Shown in pieces: positions 53,429-61,289 of a DNA stretch of 64,000 bases (within the stretch, counting starts at the first letter, position 1; each line of letters begins with the position of its first letter). The notes beneath the pieces are model-generated. The model had not been told where the DNA came from, did no database searches, and worked only from the letters and a program-made list of their open reading frames with translations. The DNA comes from Methanobrevibacter ruminantium M1 (GTDB taxonomy: Archaea > Methanobacteriota > Methanobacteria > Methanobacteriales > Methanobacteriaceae), in assembly GCF_000024185.1 (NCBI RefSeq), contig NC_013790.1, positions 62,001 through 126,000 on the forward strand, given 5' to 3'. Position numbers and translations under genes: made by a program.

Positions 53429-56347
53429 ATGGATAAAAAGATTTTTATAGTTAGCTTTATTCTGCTAGCTATTTTCACAATAGGGGCTGTTGGCGCTTCT
53501 GATGTATCAGAGCTGACAGCAAATGATTTAGATGATAATGCTTTATCTCTAAATGATGGTGAAGATTTGCTTGCTGGAGATGAATCTGGTGAATCTGGCA
53601 AGGAATCTTATTTTAATAATGATAATAACTATAATGATGAAAATAGGGTAAATGCGAATAATCTTGATTATGGTGCTGGTGATAATGATGCATCTAAAGA
53701 CAAGGTCCTATCTGATAATGTTTCCGATTATATCTATGCCACTACCCTTAGCGTATCTGTCGATGACACTCCTCAAAGCCAGTATCCTACCGCCACTGTC
53801 AGCTTAAATGATTTGAGTGGCAATCCTGTTGCTGAAGCCAGCGTTTCCGTCAGTGTCGATGGTGATGATTATATGACTGTAATCACCACAACAGATGGTA
53901 CATGCCCTCTTTCACTTGATAACTATCTGTCTGTAGGCAGTCATAAGGTTGGGGCAGAGTATTCCGGCGATGGGACTTATGGACCTTCAAGCGCTTCCAC
54001 CACATTCAATGTATTGGAAGAATATTCCTCTTATCTAAATACAGATTTGTTCATATATACAGGCACTGGCAGGGAAGGGGGCTATACTTCTGTTACAGGT
54101 AAGCTGACTCATATAAATCAGCCTATATCCAATGCTACAATTTCCCTTTATGTCGACGATGACTTCTATTCTAATCTGACCACTGATAAGCAAGGCGAAA
54201 TCGAGGGGATGTTATTCAATATAAGCGTAGGCCGTCATGAGCTTAGGGGAGAATATGTAGGTGATCGAGGATTTGAACCCTCAAATGCCACCAAATACTT
54301 CAATGTCTTGCCTAAGGATTCAGTTTCCAGCAATATTCAAATGACACTGAATGCCTCTGATGCTCAAGTGGGAACACAAGCTAATGCATATGTCTTATTG
54401 GAAAGACAATATGGAGGCCCTATGGAGGATGCTACAATTTCCATCAGCGTTGATGACGTATTTTATATGAATGTGACCACTAACGCCCTAGGTTATGCTT
54501 TCTTTGATTTGTCTGATGACTTGTCTGTAGGCAGCCATAAGCTTTCTGGAGAATATCCTGGCAATGAGTATACAGGCTCATCAAGCGCTTCAATCACTTT
54601 CAATATTTTACCAGTGGACGATTCCAGCTATAACTTCACTGTTACCGAATATGCAAATTACTTAGACACTAATACCACAGTTCTTGATATTTCATCAAAA
54701 TACTATGTCAACGGAAGCTTTAATGTTTCAGTTGTCTCTCCAAACGGAACTCTGTCCACTTTCACTCAAGACTGCAGTCCTGATGGCCATAATAATTGGT
54801 CAATGGCTGATTTTGGAATTGATGGCATTGGAAGCTATATCATTTCCGGATCTTTAATCTTTAAGAATGAGACATTAACCCATTTTGACAATCAGACCTT
54901 CCATGCAATCTGCATCAGGCCGATATATATGGAAAGCACTGAAGCCAACAATCCGTTGGATATCCTGGTGGTATATAATTCAAGCGATGCAACCAAGGTC
55001 TCTGTGAATGGCTCCGGCCTATTTGAAGGACGAAAAATCACTGATGGTCCTATAGTCTGGAATCTTACAGACTTAAACATCACTGAGCTTGGAGACTATA
55101 ACATCAGCGTTATGTCATATGACAGCAAAGGCAATCTCATTGACAGATTTGACTATAATCTGACCATTGGCCCTAATGGGGACGACTATAAACTCTATGC
55201 AAAGATAGATCCAAACTCTTACAGTACTGATGATGTGGCTGTAGCATTATATTGTCCAAATGCATCATGGGGAAATGACATAGAGGTTCATATTTATATG
55301 GGCAACCCTCTTGAAGTTCTCACCTTTTTCCCAGATAGCGTTAGTCCTACAGAAGCAGCGTCTTTTAAGAAATACACATTAGCTGATTTGAGAATTGAAA
55401 ATAGCAATGATTATAGGGTTGAGATTAAGGACTTTGCTCTCAACCAATTCCCAGGGATTTCATTCAACATAAAAGTCTGCTATAGCAATATGATTCTCGT
55501 CAGCGGAAACGGAAGCTTTGAGATTGACTTTGATGGTGCGTCAGTCAATGCAACCCTAACAGATTCAAATGGAAATCCTATTTCAAATGCTAGCGTTTCA
55601 GCTTTAGTTAATGGAGTAGAGTCTAACTGCACTACAGATGATAATGGTAATCTAATAATTCCATTTGAAGGCAATACAACTGTAAAATTGACTTATATTG
55701 ATAATAATGGAGTTGAAATAAAAGGCACCGGGAAGTATGTCAAGGAATCTGTCATTAAGAATAGAACTGAAACCAAGATTATCTATCAAAACATGACAAC
55801 CACTACAGTCAATTCCAATGTAGACGGAAGGATAGGCAAGTACTTTGAAGTAAGTCTGCAGGACGCCGATGGAAACCCAATTGCAAACAAGACTGTATTC
55901 ATAGGATTCAATGGAAAGGTCTACAACCGTACCACTAACTCTACAGGTGGCGTAAGCTTACAGATCAACCTTGGATATGCTGGAAAATATACATTTGCCA
56001 TAGCATTCCTTGGAGATGATGATTATATGGGCTCATTTGAAGTTGCTTTAATCACTGTAAACAAGCAGACTCCTAAGATTACAGCAAGCTCTAAGGCTTA
56101 TAGGCCTAATTCCAAGGCTAAGTCTTTAGTTGCTACATTGAAGTCTGCAAAGGGCAATGCAATAAGCGGCAAGAAGATAAGCTTTACCATTAATGGAAAG
56201 ACCTATTCAACAACTACAAATGCAAAAGGACTTGCTACATTGAATGTTTCTTTAAGTAAGAAAGGAACTTACTCCTGTACTGCTAAATATGCAGGAGATG
56301 GAATGTATAAGGCAACTAGTACTAAGTTTAGTGTAAAAATAGCTTAA
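53429..56347 (+). CDS. Adhesin-like surface protein with Ig-like repeats
   Basis: 972 residues. Residues 1-23 are a signal peptide (MDKKIFIVSFILLAIFTIGA). An acidic Asn/Asp-rich stretch (to about 90) is followed by at least three Ig-like domains of about 95 residues with SVGSHK(V/L)xxEY and SSAS(T/I)TFN(V/I)L boundaries, then a less regular middle (400-740), and two C-terminal Ig-like domains. The last 190 residues are nearly the same as in the cysteine-peptidase adhesin at 30.4 kb (VDGRIGKYFEV, GDGMYKATSTKF), suggesting a conserved pseudomurein-binding or secretion module. No catalytic motif. Probably a cell-surface adhesin; target unknown. Confidence 0.87.
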   Translation: MDKKIFIVSFILLAIFTIGAVGASDVSELTANDLDDNALSLNDGEDLLAGDESGESGKESYFNNDNNYNDENRVNANNLDYGAGDNDASKDKVLSDNVSDYIYATTLSVSVDDTPQSQYPTATVSLNDLSGNPVAEASVSVSVDGDDYMTVITTTDGTCPLSLDNYLSVGSHKVGAEYSGDGTYGPSSASTTFNVLEEYSSYLNTDLFIYTGTGREGGYTSVTGKLTHINQPISNATISLYVDDDFYSNLTTDKQGEIEGMLFNISVGRHELRGEYVGDRGFEPSNATKYFNVLPKDSVSSNIQMTLNASDAQVGTQANAYVLLERQYGGPMEDATISISVDDVFYMNVTTNALGYAFFDLSDDLSVGSHKLSGEYPGNEYTGSSSASITFNILPVDDSSYNFTVTEYANYLDTNTTVLDISSKYYVNGSFNVSVVSPNGTLSTFTQDCSPDGHNNWSMADFGIDGIGSYIISGSLIFKNETLTHFDNQTFHAICIRPIYMESTEANNPLDILVVYNSSDATKVSVNGSGLFEGRKITDGPIVWNLTDLNITELGDYNISVMSYDSKGNLIDRFDYNLTIGPNGDDYKLYAKIDPNSYSTDDVAVALYCPNASWGNDIEVHIYMGNPLEVLTFFPDSVSPTEAASFKKYTLADLRIENSNDYRVEIKDFALNQFPGISFNIKVCYSNMILVSGNGSFEIDFDGASVNATLTDSNGNPISNASVSALVNGVESNCTTDDNGNLIIPFEGNTTVKLTYIDNNGVEIKGTGKYVKESVIKNRTETKIIYQNMTTTTVNSNVDGRIGKYFEVSLQDADGNPIANKTVFIGFNGKVYNRTTNSTGGVSLQINLGYAGKYTFAIAFLGDDDYMGSFEVALITVNKQTPKITASSKAYRPNSKAKSLVATLKSAKGNAISGKKISFTINGKTYSTTTNAKGLATLNVSLSKKGTYSCTAKYAGDGMYKATSTKFSVKIA

Positions 56348-56377
56348 GAGGATTATTCCTCTTATTTTTTCTTTTTT
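56346..56377 (+). terminator. Intrinsic terminator overlapping the adhesin stop
   Basis: AAGAGGA (56346-56352) and TCCTCTT (56357-56363) form a stem followed by ATTTTTTCTTTTTTT. Confidence 0.85.
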
Positions 56378-56427
56378 TAGTTATTAAAATTTATTTTTTT
56401 AATCCCCTTTTTAGGGATAGGTATGAT

Positions 56428-56545
56428 TTTTTCTTTTTTTAGAAGTAAACTATTCTTTTTATCTTTTTTTAGGAATAGGTTATTATTTTTATCTTTTTTA
56501 GGAATAGGTTATTATTTTTATCTTTTTTTAGAAATAGATTTTTTT
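56428..56545. repeat. About 30-bp tandem repeat, four copies
   Basis: Unit TTTTTTAGGAATAGGTTATT-ATTTTTATC, copies diverging at the ends (AGAAGTAAACTATTC, AGAAATAGATTT). The open frame across it (56423-56617) is a product of the repeat, not a gene. Confidence 0.8.
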
Positions 56546-56552
56546 GATAGTG

Positions 56553-56775
56553 TTGGCACTTTTTGGCACCTTATTTTGTGTATTTTTGGCACTTTCTGGC
56601 ACTTTCTTTCAGTGTAATTAGAGACTGTTCCTTACTCCTTTTTCCTATTGCTTACTTTAGATAAGTTTTTCCACTTTCACATCAATTTTTACTTCAAAAT
56701 ATTAAATTGATTTAAAAGTGTTAAATTGATTTTATCCTGTTAGGTTTACTATATATTATAAATAGTAAACCGAGT
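56553..56775. promoter_or_regulatory. TTGGCACTTTTTGGCA motifs and 10-bp-arm palindrome upstream of the DUF4062 gene
   Basis: TTGGCAC occurs several times at 56553-56611. At 56743-56771, GGTTTACTAT and ATAGTAAACC are perfect 10-bp inverted arms around an A/T core that also matches the TATATA/TTTATAAATAG element of 1.4 and 11.3 kb. Related copies of both features recur at 58.5-58.75 kb, on the other side of the gene. No gene lies in 56378-57028. Confidence 0.55.
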
Positions 56776-57028
56776 ATTATTTTTTTAAGATATGGGGTAA
56801 TAATTAATCTTATTTTAACAAAAAAACTTATATAATAGTTTTTACACATCTATGTTTACAGATGTTTTTTATGGATTTCATCTTTGTAATTTGGATATAA
56901 ATATTAGTGTAAAAGACGTATTTTTGAAAAGTATATTCTTAAGTGTGGAAATAAAGTTTAAAGATGTATTTTTTAAAAGTATATTCTTAGTTTTTTTTGA
57001 GTGAATGCGTATTTTGGAGGGGCTTTTA

Positions 57029-58513
57029 ATGAAGATTAAAGGTGATTATATGACTGTAAAAGTCTTTATAAGCAGTAATCAAAATGAATTCTTTGAAGAA
57101 AGGAAGTTAATCAAAAAAGAGCTCGAATCTGATTCCATGTTTAAAAACTATGTTGATGTTTTTGTTTTTGAAGAAAATGAAGCAAGATCCTTATCTCCAC
57201 AGGAAAATTTCATCGAAGGATTATATAATTCCGATGTATATATCGGTCTTATCGGATCATCTTATGGCGATATAAAGGACAATGGATTATCCTCTACAGA
57301 ATATGAATATGAGATTTTCAGCAGACTTAAGAACAAACAGAATATCTATTTTTTTATAAAGGATTCCAATGAAAGAGAAGATAAGGCTCTGGATTTCATT
57401 GAAAGAATTAAAAGCGATACAAGCTTTAAAATTTTTCACAATACTGTAGAGCTCATTGAAGAGATAAAAAGGAGCCTAAAGGCACATATAAATCAGAGTC
57501 TAAGCAATCAGGAATTTGACTTTCAATTGTTAGCAGAATCCAGTTGTGACGATGTTAGCAAGGAAGCTTTAGATTTGCTTTTTGATTCCATTGATTATCA
57601 GCCTATACTGGATTTATTAGGTAATCGTGATATGGAGAGCATATTAGAAATCTTAAGCTTGGGAAAGAAAGATTTGTCAGGAACTTTTCGTTTAAACAAT
57701 GCCGGTGCCTTATTTTTAGCAGAAAACATTGAAAAGTTTAACATTGAGCATGAAGTGAAACTGGTTAGGTTTAAAGGGAATACCAAATTGGAAATGATTG
57801 ACAAATGCTATACCACCAGTCCTTTCTTTATTCTTTTAAAGGAGTTTGAACATTTCTATTGGAAAAACATTAAAGTGGGCTCTGTCATTAACGGCTTGCG
57901 ACGTGTAAATATTCCAGAATATCCCTTTAATGCCATCAGGGAGGCTATGATAAATGCTTTGGCCCATAGGGATTATAGCTTTAAGGGCAGTTTCATTCAA
58001 TTTTATATCTATGACGATAGGATTGAGATAATTAGTCCGGGAAATCTTTTGTATCCATTAAAGGTTTCTAATTTGAAGAATATTGAAGTCCCTGTGCACC
58101 GAAATAAGAATATTTGTAATTTGTTCTCCAAAACCATTTTTATGGAGCACGTTGGCTCTGGAATTCAGCGCATGTGTGATGAGATGAGAAAGTCTGGCTT
58201 GAGGGAACCTGAATTTATAAACGGCGAGGGATTCTTTAAGGTAATATTTTGGGGACCTAATGGAAAATTGATCTATCCGGAAGAGGCTGTGGATAATAAT
58301 GTTTTGGACCTAACTAAAGTAGGGTTGAATGATAGGCAGATAAGAGCATTGTCAAGAATAGTTAATGAAAAAGTAAAATATTCCTATGAAAGATATTCTA
58401 ATGAGTTTGATGTGTCTAAATCAACTTCTAAACGAGATTTAAATGATTTGGCTAAGAAAGGGCTAGTTATTGAAAATAAATCCAATAGAAGAAATTATTA
58501 TTTTGTTGAATAA
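57029..58513 (+). CDS. DUF4062-RecG-like ATPase protein with C-terminal wHTH
   Basis: 494 residues from ATG 57029 (GGAGGGG seven bases upstream); ATG 57050, with AAAGGTGAT before it, is equally good and fits the family start MTVKVFISSNQNEF. Residues 15-105 are DUF4062 (KVFISSNQNEFFEERKLIKK, VYIGLIGSSYG), a TIR-like fold found in defence and signalling proteins. Residues 200-420 match the ATP-binding part of RecG-like transcriptional regulators (REAMINALAHRDYSFKG, IEIISPGNLLYPL, HVGSGIQRMCDEM). Residues 430-494 are a winged helix (YSNEFDVSKSTSKRDLNDLAKKGL). It could sense a signal through the TIR-like domain and regulate transcription, or be an anti-phage factor. It stands alone, with repeat motifs on both sides. 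Confidence 0.82.
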   Translation: MKIKGDYMTVKVFISSNQNEFFEERKLIKKELESDSMFKNYVDVFVFEENEARSLSPQENFIEGLYNSDVYIGLIGSSYGDIKDNGLSSTEYEYEIFSRLKNKQNIYFFIKDSNEREDKALDFIERIKSDTSFKIFHNTVELIEEIKRSLKAHINQSLSNQEFDFQLLAESSCDDVSKEALDLLFDSIDYQPILDLLGNRDMESILEILSLGKKDLSGTFRLNNAGALFLAENIEKFNIEHEVKLVRFKGNTKLEMIDKCYTTSPFFILLKEFEHFYWKNIKVGSVINGLRRVNIPEYPFNAIREAMINALAHRDYSFKGSFIQFYIYDDRIEIISPGNLLYPLKVSNLKNIEVPVHRNKNICNLFSKTIFMEHVGSGIQRMCDEMRKSGLREPEFINGEGFFKVIFWGPNGKLIYPEEAVDNNVLDLTKVGLNDRQIRALSRIVNEKVKYSYERYSNEFDVSKSTSKRDLNDLAKKGLVIENKSNRRNYYFVE

Positions 58514-58846
58514 TTTTTTCTATTTTGGTTTGTTCTTGGCACTTTTTGGTATTTTTTGGCAGTTTGTGGTTTTTGTCTGTTGGTATTTTTTGACACTTTT
58601 TTAGGTCTCTTATCAATGAATTTTTTAAGCAAAAATATTGATAATAAGTCATTTTATTTTAATGTATAGTTTACCATATATTACCAAACTCTTATTTTAT
58701 ATTTGTTTTTCTAAAATTTTAATGTATAGTTTACTATTTATAAAAATATTAGTTTTCAGACGCTCTCACATCATTTATAAGCTATTAAAATCAAAATAAT
58801 TTTGCGGAAAAATGAAGAATTTGTTTTGAAAATATTTTTTTAAAGG
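58514..58846. promoter_or_regulatory. Region between DUF4062 and BRO-like genes with repeated motifs
   Basis: Contains TTGGCACTTTTTGGTATTTT and related TTGGCA/TTGACA steps at 58537-58604, and two copies of AATGTATAGTTTAC(C/T)AT at 58660-58680 and 58720-58740, the second continuing TTTATAAA. These echo 56553-56771. No gene. Confidence 0.5.
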
Positions 58847-58855
58847 GTGATATGT

Positions 58856-59383
58856 ATGATAGACGAATCAATACTCAATTTATTTAAAGACGAAAAAATA
58901 AGGTCCATTTGGGATGATAAGACAGGAGATTACTACTATTCAATTGTTGACCTTATTTCAATCATTACCGAAAGCAAAAATCCTGATAAATATTGGTCTG
59001 ATTTGAAAAGAAAGATGAAAAAGGATGAATACAACCTATTGAATAAATATATAGTTCAGATGGAAATGCCCTCCTCTAATGGCAAGATGCGTTTGACAGA
59101 TGCAGGGGATATTGAAACGGTTTTGCGAATAATACAAGCAGTTCCATCACCAAATGCAGAGCCTTATAAGGAATGGCTAGCCCAAGTGGCCAACGAATGC
59201 CTTGAAGAGTATATAAATCCTGAATTAGCTATTGAAATGGCAATAGGCGCTTATCGCAAAAAGGGCTATAGCGAAGAGTGGATCAGTCGAAAGCTCTTTA
59301 GCATGGAGATAAGAAATGGCCTTAAGAAAGAGGGTTTTAAAGAAAAGACAAATAGGGAGCATGTTTTAGATAGTTTAGCTTAA
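58856..59383 (+). CDS. BRO-family/antirepressor-like protein, frameshifted near the end
   Basis: 175 residues from ATG 58856 (AAAGGGTGA six bases upstream; the open frame begins at GTG 58847). IRSIWDDKTGDYYYSIVDLI then KNPDKYWSDLKRKMKKDE and MRLTDAGDIETVLRIIQAVPSPNAEPYKEWLA are the Bro-N signature of phage antirepressor/DinD-type proteins, followed by AIGAYRKKGYSEEWISRKL. The frame ends at TAA 59383, but the next frame continues with coding composition to 59556. The family binds DNA and is spread by prophages. Together with the flanking DUF4062 and DUF4143 genes it marks an accessory block. Confidence 0.8.
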   Translation: MIDESILNLFKDEKIRSIWDDKTGDYYYSIVDLISIITESKNPDKYWSDLKRKMKKDEYNLLNKYIVQMEMPSSNGKMRLTDAGDIETVLRIIQAVPSPNAEPYKEWLAQVANECLEEYINPELAIEMAIGAYRKKGYSEEWISRKLFSMEIRNGLKKEGFKEKTNREHVLDSLA

Positions 59384-59556
59384 GTTTCGCAAATGAAATC
59401 ATAAAGGCTAAAAACCCTGAAGAACTTGAAAAAAGTGAAGAACTAGCTAAATATGGGGAAAAGATAGCGAAAAACGCAAGATGTGAAATAGAAGCTGGAA
59501 TTGCTTATAGTATTTTAACTGAAGAAAATTCCAATCAGAGAGTATTTGGAAAATGA
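59374..59556 (+). pseudogene. Out-of-frame C-terminal tail of the BRO-like gene
   Basis: In the -1 frame SFANEIIKAKNPEELEKSEE ... EAGIAYSILTEENSNQRVFG runs to TGA 59554-59556, matching the expected C-terminal part of this protein type. A one-base deletion near 59375-59380 explains the split. Confidence 0.7.
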
Positions 59557-59569
59557 TTTAATTAAAAAT

Positions 59570-59720
59570 GTTTTTTATAGAAAACTTTTTTATATAATTT
59601 GGAATATTTGTTTCTTATAGAAAACTTTTTAATATATTTTTTATAAATAGTTTCTTATAGAATACTTTTTTATATAATTTAGAATATTTGTTTCTTATAG
59701 AAAACTTTTTTATACATTTC
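59570..59720. repeat. About 41-bp tandem repeat upstream of the DUF4143 gene
   Basis: TTTCTTATAGAAAACTTTTT-TATATAATTTAGAATATTTG is present about four times with small differences. Each copy has a TATATAA, so promoters may be multiplied. Confidence 0.85.
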
Positions 59721-59795
59721 TTATAATTTAATTTTTTAGAAAACATTATTAATAATTTTTATTTTTTATAAAGAACTTTAATTAGGAGCTAAATC

Positions 59796-61025
59796 ATGGT
59801 GAAAAGAGAATTATATATGAATAAAATCAATAGCTTCATTGATAAGGATTTAATAAAAATAATAACCGGTGTAAGACGTAGCGGCAAATCTTACTTTTTT
59901 AAATTAATCATTAATGAACTAAAGGAAAGAGGAGTGGCTGAAGAAAATATTCTTTTAATAGATTTTGAACTTCCTCAATACAGACATATAAAAACAAGTG
60001 AAGAGTTAGATGAGATTGTATTGGATTTCATTGATTCACATCCTGAAAAAACATATCTCTTTTTTGATGAGATACAAAATGTTTCCGAGTGGGAGCTGTC
60101 TGTAAATTCATATTATAAATTATCAAAAAGCGATATTTACATTACCGGTTCCAATTTTAAATTATTATCTAAAGAATTAGCTAGCTTTTTAACAGGGCGT
60201 TATGTTTCAATTAACATGTATCCTTTTTCATTTAATGAATTTATTGATTATAAAAAGGAGATTGGGTCTCTGCCTATAAATAGCAATGAATTAAATACCG
60301 AGCTTGAAAATTATTTCGATGAATATTTTCGCTATGGCGGTTTTCCTACAGCGATTTCTTCTAATGACCATAAGGAGATAATATTGAATGATTTATATTC
60401 ATCAATTATTTTAAATGACATCGTCACAAGATATGAGATAAGAAATGTAGGCCTATTCAGTAGGATAATCAAGTTTTTAATTGAAAATGTAGGAAATTTG
60501 ATATCTGCCAATTCCTTGTATAATTATTTAAGAGGACAAGGTATGGAAATTACCAAACCAACAATATACAATTATCTAAATTATTTGGAAAGTGCTAATA
60601 TACTATCTAAAATTACAAGGGAGGATTTAGTAGGCAAAAGAGAAATTAACGGTTCTGAAAAGTATTATTTGATAGACCAAGGATTTTATAGGTCCCAGTT
60701 GGAGATTAAACAAGAAAATACTGGCAGAATCATAGAAAATATTGTTTACTTGGAATTACTTAGGAGAGGTTACACAATCACTATAGGATGCATTGGAAAA
60801 TTGGAAGTTGATTTTGTATGCAAAAGGAACAATGAGAGGATATATATTCAAGTTGCATATTATTTAAGCAGTGATGAAACCATTGAAAGGGAATTTGAAC
60901 CTTTAAGGAGAATATCAGATAACTATCCGAAATATGTTTTATCCATGGATAAGACAGACCAATCTCGTGAAGGCATTAAACATTTAAACATAATTCAATT
61001 CTTAAGATCTTCTGAAGATATTTGA
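59796..61025 (+). CDS. AAA ATPase with DUF4143 C-terminal domain
   Basis: 409 residues; the start ATG follows TTAGGAGCTAAATC. Walker A is ITGVRRSGKSYF near residue 25, Walker B is YLFFDEIQNVSEWE near 88, and ITGSNFKLLSKELASFLTGR is the sensor-like region. MYPFSFNEFIDYK and FRYGGFPTAI are typical of the archaeal/bacterial ATPase-DUF4143 family. The C-terminal domain (about 310-390, VDFVCKRNNERIYIQVAYYL) resembles a degenerate restriction-endonuclease fold with D and QVAY in place of the ExK. The family is abundant in methanogens and gut anaerobes with unknown role, perhaps linked to mobile elements. Monocistronic. Confidence 0.9.
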   Translation: MVKRELYMNKINSFIDKDLIKIITGVRRSGKSYFFKLIINELKERGVAEENILLIDFELPQYRHIKTSEELDEIVLDFIDSHPEKTYLFFDEIQNVSEWELSVNSYYKLSKSDIYITGSNFKLLSKELASFLTGRYVSINMYPFSFNEFIDYKKEIGSLPINSNELNTELENYFDEYFRYGGFPTAISSNDHKEIILNDLYSSIILNDIVTRYEIRNVGLFSRIIKFLIENVGNLISANSLYNYLRGQGMEITKPTIYNYLNYLESANILSKITREDLVGKREINGSEKYYLIDQGFYRSQLEIKQENTGRIIENIVYLELLRRGYTITIGCIGKLEVDFVCKRNNERIYIQVAYYLSSDETIEREFEPLRRISDNYPKYVLSMDKTDQSREGIKHLNIIQFLRSSEDI

Positions 61026-61289
61026 TTGCTTTTAAATTTCCTCAAAAAATGCTATTTCACTATAATCTCCTAGTTTATTTTATTTTACTATAATCAAACT
61101 AATCGTTTCTTTATTAACTATTTTACACCATACAAACTAATAATTTCCTTTTTAAATTAATTTAATTAATTCTTATAAAATATAAATAGAAATTTTTATA
61201 TGTTTATATTATATACTTTTAATTAATAGTATTACATTTAATTAATATTATTTGACTCAATTAATATCTTTTGATGGAAGATGATGAAA
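61026..61289. other. Intergenic leader of the last adhesin, no gene
   Basis: AT-rich. TATA-like TTTATATTATATAC at about 61205. No hairpin terminator is evident after the DUF4143 gene. Confidence 0.4.

Noticed and set aside
56423..56617. 64-residue plus-strand open frame
   Set aside because: It is generated by a tandem DNA repeat and has no ribosome site.
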